Assembly (NCBI GenBank): GCA_946188395.1
Contig: CAMHUU010000002.1
Span: forward strand, 1-64,000
Length of the DNA: 64,000 nucleotides
Origin: an uncultured Prevotellaceae bacterium
GTDB taxonomy: Bacteria > Bacteroidota > Bacteroidia > Bacteroidales > Bacteroidaceae
Reading direction: 5' to 3'
The first letter of the stretch is position 1. Each line of letters opens with the position of its first letter. Of the stretch, positions 56,601 to 63,327 are shown one piece after another. A model generated the notes under the pieces. It was given only the letters and a program-made list of their open reading frames with translations, made no database searches and had not been told where the DNA came from. The translations under genes and the position numbers were made by a program.

Positions 56601-57590
56601 GGCCTCTCTGGTCTGAAGGACGACACGACGCCCGCAACTGCTGGCCCGATCCGTACGGTATGTTGCGACTTAGTCGCAACAAACAAAACAATACCCGACG
56701 AACAGAACTACGACTACATCACCAAGACCACCCGCCTTCAGAACGTTCCTGACAAACTGAAGCGCAAGGCCTGCTGGAACCCCGTACTTTTCGAGATGCC
56801 CAATGGCGAATTGTGGCTCTTCTTCAAGATAGGCACTACCGTGGGCGATTGGACGGGCTGGCTCTGTAAGTCGAAAGACGGGGGCCGCACGTGGAGCAAC
56901 AAGGAACCGCTGCCCTTCGACGCAGAGGGCCGCGCCTTCCTTGGTCCCATCAAGAACAAGCCCGAACTCATCGACGGGCGCCTGCTCTGTCCTTCATCGA
57001 CGGAGAAGAACGGCTGGCGCTTCCACATGGAGATGCTCGACCTGAGCGACGGACGCTGGAAGAAGGGCACCCCTGCGAAGGACCTGAACTGGAAATGGAT
57101 TCCCGTTGAGAGCACTGAGGCCATCAAGACGGACGACAACAAGCCGCACCCCATCGACTGCATCCAGCCCTCTATTCTGAAATTAAAGGACGGGCGCCTG
57201 CAGGTGACGATGCGCACGCATAATGCGCACATAGCAACCTCGTTCTCGTCGGACAATGGCGACACTTGGACGCCTGTTACCCTGCTCAATATTGAGAACA
57301 ACCAAAGCGGTACGGATGCCGTCACGTTGCAAGATGGTCGTCACGCGCTGATTTACAACAACTTCGAGACGCTGCCGTTGACGCCCAAGGGTGTTCGCAC
57401 GCCGTGTTCCATTGCACTGAGTGACGATGGTCAGAATTGGCAGCACGTTCTTACGCTCGAGGATTCGCCCATCGACCAATACTCCTATCCAGCTATCATT
57501 CAGGGCAAGGACGGCACACTGCACTGCGTCTACACGTGGCGTCGCCAGCGAGTCAGCTACAAGCAGATTGACTTGACGAAGTTGAAGTAG
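53634..57590 (+). CDS. Fusion of GH78 alpha-L-rhamnosidase with a C-terminal BNR/sialidase-like domain
   Basis: 1318 residues, signal peptide at the start. Residues about 25-905 form a complete GH78 enzyme: Ig-like domain (LRVENLDQPLGIDTAEPRFSW), carbohydrate-binding part (GIGLHEFYVNGKRMGDGVL), the alpha6/alpha6 barrel with DCPQRDERQPWLGD (acid near residue 506) and GATTIWELWNGD (near 789), and the C-terminal sandwich. From about 915 a six-bladed BNR propeller follows (EAHASTIVETKNGDLVAGYFGG, SKDGGRTWSNKE, SSDNGDTWTPV, SDDGQNWQHV). It holds one P1 and two P2 repeat elements. The second domain may be a hydrolase or a binding module; whether it is one enzyme or a stop-loss fusion of two is open. 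Confidence 0.85.
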   Translation: MKKLLIILLAMLSLSASAAKKKVVKPDVSVGSLRVENLDQPLGIDTAEPRFSWITQSDQQDVKQTAYEIVVSDDKGEVWNTGKVESDQQLWIPYAGKKLQSNTFCTWKVKVWTTAGESDWSSDECFSIGLLNESKWRGYWIGLEQLLPGEERGMHTRMAARYLRKEFQLKDKQIKRATAYVAGIGLHEFYVNGKRMGDGVLQPVPSDYRKTIYYNTYSLPLTPSNWRGDHKVCLGIVLGNGRVFPMQQHKPYKIHTFGYPKCRINVIVEYTDGTTECLKTDDKGWKVTADGPIRANNEYDGEEYDARMEMMGWSEVGFDDSKWLNAERTDIPQAYLRSQMTQGMRSLPLTPSNGRGDLTVSPSDKGIIVDIGQNIAGWLKVRVRGQKGDTIRIVYAEKLNADGTLFRENFRNAQSTDVYICNGDEDEEGRWWTPAFVYHGFKYAEVIGLKNASKEDFVAEVVADEMRTTGHFECSDTILNKIMRNAWWGVLDNYKGMPVDCPQRDERQPWLGDRTMGSLGESFLFDNERLYTKWMRDICEAQRTDGCIPDVAPAFWNYYSDDVAWAAALPFSCDMLWRQYGNRQPIIDCYPYIKKWVLHIIEEYSKDGIIHCGKYADWCVPPEKLELIHSQDPARKTDVTLISTAYIIRTMQLMEQWGCEADYWRPIREQMTEAFNKKFLTIKRGTSPRPGHVLYPDSVYYGNNTVTANILPLAIGIVPDDCKDDVIKNVVENICIQNKHHVSCGVIGISWLMRGLSDNGFADVAYRLATTKTYPSWGYMAENGATTIWELWNGDKASPKMNSGNHVMLLGDLLTWCYQYLGGIRSTDAYKHIVLKPAFEIQDCEWANVSYDSPYGTIKSHWRKTLQHLEWDVTIPCNTTADVCLPNGETKTVGSGSYHFSVDIPTSHPAIVKDQFLYEHTYFPEAHASTIVETKNGDLVAGYFGGTHERDPDVCIWVNIKKKGSNEWSKPILAADGVLSIDDPNAKYMGLSGLKDDTTPATAGPIRTVCCDLVATNKTIPDEQNYDYITKTTRLQNVPDKLKRKACWNPVLFEMPNGELWLFFKIGTTVGDWTGWLCKSKDGGRTWSNKEPLPFDAEGRAFLGPIKNKPELIDGRLLCPSSTEKNGWRFHMEMLDLSDGRWKKGTPAKDLNWKWIPVESTEAIKTDDNKPHPIDCIQPSILKLKDGRLQVTMRTHNAHIATSFSSDNGDTWTPVTLLNIENNQSGTDAVTLQDGRHALIYNNFETLPLTPKGVRTPCSIALSDDGQNWQHVLTLEDSPIDQYSYPAIIQGKDGTLHCVYTWRRQRVSYKQIDLTKLK
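54285..54320 (+). repeat. 36-base element P2, first copy in the GH78 gene
   Basis: AGCCTCCCCCTAACCCCCTC followed by CAACTGGAGGGGGGAC; the CCCCCTCC and GGAGGGGG arms form a hairpin. Twelve codons: SLPLTPSNWRGD, residues 218-229. Confidence 0.9.
54669..54704 (+). repeat. 36-base element P2, second copy in the GH78 gene
   Basis: Differs from the first copy at only one base (T to G); reads SLPLTPSNGRGD, residues 346-357, in the same frame. Confidence 0.9.
56658..56686 (+). repeat. Palindromic element P1 inside the BNR domain
   Basis: GTATG, TTGCGACTTAGTCGCAA, CAAACAA: same frame as in rnc and GH2 (VCCDLVATN), slightly diverged. Confidence 0.8.
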
Positions 57591-57616
57591 TTAGAGAAGT
57601 TAGAGAAGTTAAGATT
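57581..57616. repeat. 9-base tandem repeat N2 at the end of the GH78 gene
   Basis: GTTGAAGTA, GTTAGAGAA, GTTAGAGAA, GTTAAGATT. It includes the stop codon and joins the end of the convergent LruC gene. Confidence 0.75.
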
Positions 57617-58928
57617 AGAATATCCAGACGTCGTTCTCGTCGGTGGGGTAATTATACCAGTCGAGATTCGACTCGCAATCCTCTACCCACTCACCAAAGG
57701 AATGCCTGCGGGTGACGTACGCTCCGAACATGGCGTAGACGCCCGTTTGGGTCAGTTTGCGGAATCCAATCTGGATGCCTTCCAGGGGATAGCAGAATCT
57801 CTCGACGGGAATCATCAATGCCCAAGGTAGCGTCTTGTCAATTCTGTATTCTACCTGATAGGGGTAAATCACCTGGGCAGCCTTATAGTTGTCCAAGTGG
57901 GTCTCGTAGCGCCCGCTGTTATAGAAGGCCACGATAAACGGGTCGAGCTGTTCCAACGTGAAGTTCTTGGCCTTCTCGGCATCTTTGAAGGTGATGATAT
58001 ACTTTTGCGTGGCGTATGGCCTGTTTTCGAAATCTTCGGTGCTGCTTATCGAGGTGTTATAGTACTTACGCTTGTAAATCGTACCGCTGTTTTCTGTCAC
58101 TTCCTGACTGCTGTTCATGGCCCAGTGGGCATCGTTGAACAGCGTGATAATGGCCTCTGTACCCTTTTGGCCCGAACGGAACGTCGTGGTGTTGTTCAGC
58201 AGCTCCTTCGATCCGTTAGGCAGGTTGTCGTCGAAGGTCTTTCCGTCTGCTGTCGTCACACTTTCTATGTCGTTATAAGTGCAATTCAACAGTCTGACCA
58301 ATCCGGCAATCTGGTGGGTACAACCCACGGCCTGCAATGTCACGTCCAGCGTGATTTGCTTGGGATTATCGGGGTGCTTGTCGATGCCCATTCTGACCAC
58401 CAGGTCGTTGTAGTCGTAGTCGCCAGCCAACGGGTAGTTCTCTTCGAAAACAAAGGTGTAGGTTTGCGGTTTCAGGGTGAGTCCTGACGGAAAACCGAAG
58501 GAAGACGACTTGAAGTCTACATCTGTCTGAGTGACAGGGAATTGAGTGACATAGTATTTGCCGTCTTGGTCCACCAATGCCGCATAAAGGATGGTTTGCG
58601 TGACGGGTGTGGTCACAGGCAGCGAGACGGTTCCTCCGTCGGAAATCGTTGTCTGATTCAGTACGGACACCGTGCTGTTGGCAAGTGGATTGTCGGAAAG
58701 AATCATGGCGACTTTTATGTTTTTGCCCGTGTTGGCGGTAATGCGATACAGATGCTGGGCCGAAAGCACCCACTGGTGACGGATGTCGATGCTGTCGACG
58801 GGCGAGTTCAGGTCCAGATATTTTTCGTACTGGTTCATGTCGTAAAGGTCATTACTATGACACGACGTGATGCCCAGAAGTGTCACCACAACCCACAAGG
58901 ATGATATCAGACAAACAGTTTTCTTCAT
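57615..58928 (-). CDS. LruC-domain (DUF4842-like) surface lipoprotein
   Basis: 437 residues. The signal peptide ends in a lipobox (LLGITSCHSND), so the mature protein is lipid-anchored. After an Ig-like N-terminal part comes a domain typical of LruC/DUF4842 proteins: YTFVFEENYPLAGDYDYND followed by LVVRMGI, with the acidic DYDYND likely to bind calcium, and an end rich in aromatics (DWYNYPTDENDVWIF). The function of the family is unknown; it is common in marine and gut Bacteroidetes. It diverges from the large lipoprotein gene at 59132. Confidence 0.8.
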   Translation of the reverse strand: MKKTVCLISSLWVVVTLLGITSCHSNDLYDMNQYEKYLDLNSPVDSIDIRHQWVLSAQHLYRITANTGKNIKVAMILSDNPLANSTVSVLNQTTISDGGTVSLPVTTPVTQTILYAALVDQDGKYYVTQFPVTQTDVDFKSSSFGFPSGLTLKPQTYTFVFEENYPLAGDYDYNDLVVRMGIDKHPDNPKQITLDVTLQAVGCTHQIAGLVRLLNCTYNDIESVTTADGKTFDDNLPNGSKELLNNTTTFRSGQKGTEAIITLFNDAHWAMNSSQEVTENSGTIYKRKYYNTSISSTEDFENRPYATQKYIITFKDAEKAKNFTLEQLDPFIVAFYNSGRYETHLDNYKAAQVIYPYQVEYRIDKTLPWALMIPVERFCYPLEGIQIGFRKLTQTGVYAMFGAYVTRRHSFGEWVEDCESNLDWYNYPTDENDVWIF

Positions 58929-58960
58929 AACTTTATATTTAGTACGTCCTAATTTGCGGT

Positions 58961-58992
58961 CAAAATTACTATTTTTGCTTCAAAAACGCAAA
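58961..58992 (-). promoter_or_regulatory. Promoter of the LruC lipoprotein gene
   Basis: On the minus strand TTTG (58989-58992), 20 bases, TAATTTTG (58961-58968). Confidence 0.7.
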
Positions 58993-59073
58993 AAAATATA
59001 GATAAGTAGCCGCAATTTTGCCAATTTTTATAGATTTTAACACTAAATATTACCAAACTAGCTAATTTCTTTG

Positions 59074-59081
59074 TAATTTTG
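59074..59081 (+). promoter_or_regulatory. -7 promoter element of the large lipoprotein gene
   Basis: TAATTTTG, about 50 bases upstream of the start; the -33 region lacks TTTG. Confidence 0.55.
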
Positions 59082-59131
59082 CACCCATCAATTGATTATC
59101 TAAAAGTTACGTAACGAAAAATTAAAATCTT

Positions 59132-62100
59132 ATGAGCGGAATGAAAAAGTATGTAAGCACGGGATTGTTGGCTCTGCTCACTACAGCCTATTTAACTTCC
59201 AGCTGTTCTCGCGACGACTTCAGCGGTTCTATCATTGAGGCCAAGAAACAAGCCTTCAGTGATAACTTCAAAGCTGCCTATGGCACCATCAATCCTTTGC
59301 AGGATTGGGGCTTCGGTTCAGCGACGACACGAGGATGGGCACTTACGCGTAGTATGTCTAACCCGTCTGTTCCAGCAATGACAGCTCCCTATGATGAGGA
59401 CTGGGTGGCAACCTATATGGAAACGGCCAAGGAACCAACAGCAGAAAATGTTGTAGATGACTACGATAACGGTCATTGGGAAGGAGGTTCTTCTGCTGTT
59501 TGGTATTCTTGGATAGGAGATGCAACAACCCTTCAGTATAGTTCAGATCAATTTACTGGTTCTGAAGAAGACAGAACTTTATTTGAAACATATTGTCGTC
59601 CTTTCTTTAACATCAAGAACGGCGGCGGTACTTGGTCAGATTATTTCGGTTGTGCCGACGAAGCAGCAGCTACTCGCTATTTGTATGATATACTTACCGC
59701 AGCAGGCAAGTGGACTTCATGGGTAAATGGTGTTGCTCCTTCTGGACAGACATGGGTGCCCGATCCAACCTACGTGCTGAACTTCAAGATTACTGGCACT
59801 TGGGAAGGAAACATCAAGGTTGCTGGTGATGGCGAACGTACTATCGTAATAGGAAACGGAGGTATTTGGTATATTAACGACCAAGACCAGACGATGGGTG
59901 GTGACACAAAGATTATCATAGCCAGTGGCGGTACGCTTCACATCACAAGCGGTAATACCCTCAATCTTGTTAATCAGGCTCGTTTGGTGGTTTTGCCTGG
60001 CGGTGCAATTGAAGGAGATGGAAATATTGCGGTAACCAACGGTAATGCTACCGGTTACGAAAACTATAATGGCGGTACCATCAATATCACGGGAACTTTC
60101 AACAACAACTTCGGTAAGTTCTTCAACTATGGTACTTTCGACGTCGCTAATTATGCCTCTGGCGGTTCTGGCGAAGGCGAGAGAACCAATGGTTTCTACA
60201 ATCATGGCGTCGCTATTATTGGCAATGCTAATGCAGATATCTGCCGCAATGCCCGCATCTATAACGCCTGTCAGTTCTATGTGAAGGGCGATATGCAGGC
60301 ATATATCCTTGAGGAGACTCAGGGTGCTTCGTTCCTTGTCGACGGTGAGTTGCGCTTCAATGGCGGTAACGACGGAACCAACGACCCGACGTATGTTGCA
60401 CTGGGTGCTGGTGCGTTGGTAAAGTGCGGCACGCTGTGGAATCAGGGCGCCACTTGGTATGGTCCCACTTCGGGCGGTTATGCTGTGTTATCGACAGGGC
60501 AGGTTGTCTATTTGAATTGGGATGCAACCACTGGTGCCGGCTATTTCCATAACAATCTGTATATTGAACTGAAGGACGGCGGTACTAATGATCCAGAAGG
60601 AAATGGCAATCACGAAAATAACAACGAAGCGGAGTATCCCTATCGTGCAAACTATAAGGTCTTTGAATTGCTGGCTGTTGGTAATGTAACAAAAATTACC
60701 GAAACCAACAACGCCAGCGACAACCTCATTCCCGCCTCTGAAAATTTCGTAAAGGGAGTGAGTGGCTGTACGCCCGGTTATAATGGTGTGCCCGAAACAG
60801 AGCCGGGCGGCGGTGACGACGAGACCACAGTTAGAGTTGTTCTGAAGGAGTGCGGACGCATCTTCTGCGAGGACTTGGGTAGTGTTTCCACTTCAGATAT
60901 TGACTACAACGACGCAGTGTTTGATGCTTGGATCTATGTCAAGCAGACGCTGGTGAACGGTGTGGTGACAAGCGAGTCGCACTACCGCACCTACATTCAG
61001 CTGTTGGCAGCAGGTGGTACGCTATCCCTTGATGTAGCCGAGCAAGGCGAGATTCACAAGAAATTCGGTGTGGGTCAGACTACGATGGTAAACACCTACA
61101 TTCCTGGCATCAACCAAATGCGTGCAGATTTGTGCGTCGATAAGACCACACTGCCCGAAGAGTATGAAATCAGAAACGAACTCGACCACTGCTATGCTCG
61201 TGACGTAGATGGTGACAACATTGGTGACATTTGCCTGAAGAATATTCCCATCTATGTAGAGCAAAGTGGCGAGGCTACTGAGTTGGAGGCAGACCAAGGT
61301 AATGCCCCCTTGAAGTATTGTGCAAAGCTTGGCACACAATGGGCAGGCGAGCGTGTTGAGATTGGCGATGCCTACGAAGGTTTCGAGAATTGGGTTAACA
61401 ACATTACTGATCCTTGGACGACAGGCGTACCACGATACCTCTATACAACCAGCGGCTTGAAACGTTCCGACGGCACTGCTTACGATCCGTTGACTGTTCA
61501 CGGCGATGAGATGGAATATGATCCGAATGACGATCCTTCTACGACTACGGGTGAAGGTACAGGCAGTAGTACTGGTGGCGGCACAAGTGGTACGAGCTTC
61601 AGCAACGTGACTGGCAATGTGGTGCATAATACCCAGACTCCGCTCTCCAGCGGTAGCGGTATCACGCTCGAAGCATCCAAGTTTAATGACGCTATGGCTG
61701 CCGACATATATATATATGGTACGGGCGATGGTAGCGTGGAAGTGAATGGAGCTTCGACGGAGGACGTTTCTGGTACATCGGGTGCTCCCCGCTTTGGCTT
61801 CACTCGCGGTTTCGGATTCACCCGTTCTGCTGAAACGCCAGTTGTCAAGAAGTGCACGCTGGGTCCGAAGCAGTTCCATGGACAGGATATCGGTATTACG
61901 GGCAACAACTTCACTGTCTATAAGGTCAGCTACGATCCGAGACTGCCTGCTGTCAGCCAGCCTACGGGCAACGTGTTGGTTAGCAGCGCAAGCGGTATAG
62001 AGATGAATTGGGCACAAGCGGGCCAACAGAAAATTTCTGCTGACAGGCTCACGGGTATCGGTTTAGGAACCATCATCCGCGTGGCTGGTGTAGGATATGC

Positions 62101-62713
62101 AGACAATATCAATAGTGGCGACGATAACACCTCTTGGCAGGTTGAGCTGGACGTCGAGGATCCTTGGAAGAAGATCGATGCAAAGACCTATTGGACAGAA
62201 AATAGTGCAACAGGAGCTGTTACCCTTGCCTTTGAGTTGAGTGGAGAACAGGCTGCAGCGCTGCGTAAAAGCCAGCTCGTTGTTCAGGGTGTTAACTTCA
62301 TCCTGAAGTACGTCACCATCGACAACTCTAACGTTACCCCAAGCGGCGGCGGCGGCGGTGGTTGGAGTGGTACTGAGGCACTTAACTGGTGGCCAGGAAA
62401 GGACATCCCTGCATCCGCATTCAGCGGTCTTGCAAAAGATGATAAAATTAGATTGTCTGGTAAAGGTCAGAAAGGACTGCAAGTTCAAATTTTCAAAACA
62501 ACCGATCCAAACTCATCTATAAATGTAGGTTGGCCAAGGAACAGCGGTAGCCTTATAGAGGTAAACAACGATGACTATGATAACAATTGGAATGGTTATG
62601 TTGAGTTTACGGTATCGGAATCTATCCTTAGTGATATTGTAAATAATGGCATCAATATCCGAGGTGACAAATTTACATTGAAGGAAATAACAATCATTAA
62701 GGCAACGAACTAA
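59132..62713 (+). CDS. Large multi-domain surface lipoprotein with three C-terminal repeat domains
   Basis: 1193 residues, or 1190 from the second ATG (59141). A lipoprotein signal ends LTSSCSRDD. Residues about 215-500 are beta-strand and Gly/Asn-rich (GGTLHITSGNTLNLVNQARL, GGTINITGTFNNNFGKFFNYG), like a parallel beta-helix. Near 640 CEDLGSVSTSDIDYNDAVFD echoes the DYDYND motif of the divergent LruC lipoprotein. A Thr/Gly/Ser linker near 810 leads to three related domains (about 830-945, 950-1070, 1080-1193), each with an SA-x-F/L, a hydrophobic IRV-G strand and a final FTLKEITI-like strand. I know no family for the whole; adhesion or glycan binding is a guess. Confidence 0.7.
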   Translation: MSGMKKYVSTGLLALLTTAYLTSSCSRDDFSGSIIEAKKQAFSDNFKAAYGTINPLQDWGFGSATTRGWALTRSMSNPSVPAMTAPYDEDWVATYMETAKEPTAENVVDDYDNGHWEGGSSAVWYSWIGDATTLQYSSDQFTGSEEDRTLFETYCRPFFNIKNGGGTWSDYFGCADEAAATRYLYDILTAAGKWTSWVNGVAPSGQTWVPDPTYVLNFKITGTWEGNIKVAGDGERTIVIGNGGIWYINDQDQTMGGDTKIIIASGGTLHITSGNTLNLVNQARLVVLPGGAIEGDGNIAVTNGNATGYENYNGGTINITGTFNNNFGKFFNYGTFDVANYASGGSGEGERTNGFYNHGVAIIGNANADICRNARIYNACQFYVKGDMQAYILEETQGASFLVDGELRFNGGNDGTNDPTYVALGAGALVKCGTLWNQGATWYGPTSGGYAVLSTGQVVYLNWDATTGAGYFHNNLYIELKDGGTNDPEGNGNHENNNEAEYPYRANYKVFELLAVGNVTKITETNNASDNLIPASENFVKGVSGCTPGYNGVPETEPGGGDDETTVRVVLKECGRIFCEDLGSVSTSDIDYNDAVFDAWIYVKQTLVNGVVTSESHYRTYIQLLAAGGTLSLDVAEQGEIHKKFGVGQTTMVNTYIPGINQMRADLCVDKTTLPEEYEIRNELDHCYARDVDGDNIGDICLKNIPIYVEQSGEATELEADQGNAPLKYCAKLGTQWAGERVEIGDAYEGFENWVNNITDPWTTGVPRYLYTTSGLKRSDGTAYDPLTVHGDEMEYDPNDDPSTTTGEGTGSSTGGGTSGTSFSNVTGNVVHNTQTPLSSGSGITLEASKFNDAMAADIYIYGTGDGSVEVNGASTEDVSGTSGAPRFGFTRGFGFTRSAETPVVKKCTLGPKQFHGQDIGITGNNFTVYKVSYDPRLPAVSQPTGNVLVSSASGIEMNWAQAGQQKISADRLTGIGLGTIIRVAGVGYADNINSGDDNTSWQVELDVEDPWKKIDAKTYWTENSATGAVTLAFELSGEQAAALRKSQLVVQGVNFILKYVTIDNSNVTPSGGGGGGWSGTEALNWWPGKDIPASAFSGLAKDDKIRLSGKGQKGLQVQIFKTTDPNSSINVGWPRNSGSLIEVNNDDYDNNWNGYVEFTVSESILSDIVNNGINIRGDKFTLKEITIIKATN

Positions 62714-62757
62714 AAAGTACACATATAGATTATAAGATTTTAATTTGTGAATGTGAG

Positions 62758-62791
62758 GAGGGCATCTGCGTGAGGCAGGTGTCCTCTTTTT
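62758..62791 (+). terminator. Intrinsic terminator of the large lipoprotein gene
   Basis: A 12-pair stem (GAGGGCATCTGC pairing with GGCAGGTGTCCTC, two wobble pairs) with a five-base loop, then TTTTT. Confidence 0.85.
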
Positions 62792-62821
62792 ATGGGCGGG
62801 CCGCTTACTACTACTAAGCAG

Positions 62822-62844
62822 GCAGTCCGCCGGTAGCGGACTGC
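62822..62844. repeat. Palindrome GCAGTCCGC/GCGGACTGC
   Basis: A perfect nine-base stem around CGGTA. GGCAGTCCGC plus a similar loop also occurs at 11975, suggesting a dispersed element. Confidence 0.7.
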
Positions 62845-62845
62845 G

Positions 62846-62887
62846 TGTTCCCAAGGTGGGACTGTTTTATTCCCAGGGCTGGGAATT
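62846..62887. repeat. 22-base-period palindromic array R3 (two units)
   Basis: TTCCC starts at 62848 and 62870, exactly 22 apart; cores TTCCCAAGGTGGGA and TTCCCAGGGCTGGGAA. Same family as R1 and R2. Confidence 0.8.
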
Positions 62888-62932
62888 TTTGCGCGCTGGG
62901 CAGGCAGTAAATTTTTTCTGGGCAGGGAGCAA

Positions 62933-62974
62933 AAATAAGTGGCTCTTATTGGGAAATAAGTGGCTCTTATCGAA
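62933..62974. repeat. 21-base direct repeat in the terminal spacer
   Basis: AAATAAGTGGCTCTTAT plus four bases occurs at 62933 and 62954 without gap; a decayed third unit follows. Confidence 0.8.
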
Positions 62975-63003
62975 AAATAGGAGCCGGTTATTTGAAGAAC
63001 AGA

Positions 63004-63242
63004 AACCGAGAAACCGAGAAAACGAGAGTTTCATTTTTGCACATCTGCGCGGCGGGGGCGAAGTATTAATGGTAGCAATTGTGAGCATTAATGGTAGCAA
63101 TGATTATGATTAATAATAGTAATTATTATAATATATTAATACATATAATTAATTATCTATATATACTAAGATTGACCTACTTTATGTCCTGCAACGTGCG
63201 TTTGCGAAGAAATCGTTTTCTCGTTTTCTCGGTTTCTCGGTT
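63004..63242. repeat. 24-base perfect inverted repeats flanking an AT-rich spacer
   Basis: The left arm (63004-63027) is AACCGAGA, AACCGAGA, AAACGAGA, three 8-base units; the right arm (63219-63242) is its exact reverse complement. Both arms are followed or preceded by TTTGCACATC in direct orientation (about 63037 and 63269). The 191 bases between hold a 15-base direct repeat, ATTAATGGTAGCAAT, at 63065 and 63087, and no gene that I can support. Confidence 0.8.
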
Positions 63243-63267
63243 CAGAACTCGAAAAAACGACGATTTC

Positions 63268-63299
63268 TTTGCACATCTCTCGGATTATTCGTAATTTTG
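63268..63299 (+). promoter_or_regulatory. Promoter of the terminal hypothetical gene
   Basis: TTTG (63268-63271), 20 bases, TAATTTTG (63292-63299). Confidence 0.75.
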
Positions 63300-63327
63300 C
63301 ATCCACGAACAAATAATTTCATATACA

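Noticed and set aside
57361..57400. LPLTPKGVRTP in the BNR domain as a P2 copy
   Set aside because: The peptide resembles P2, but the DNA (CTGCCGTTGACGCCC) lacks the C-run and G-run arms, and a similar segment is normal in this BNR family.
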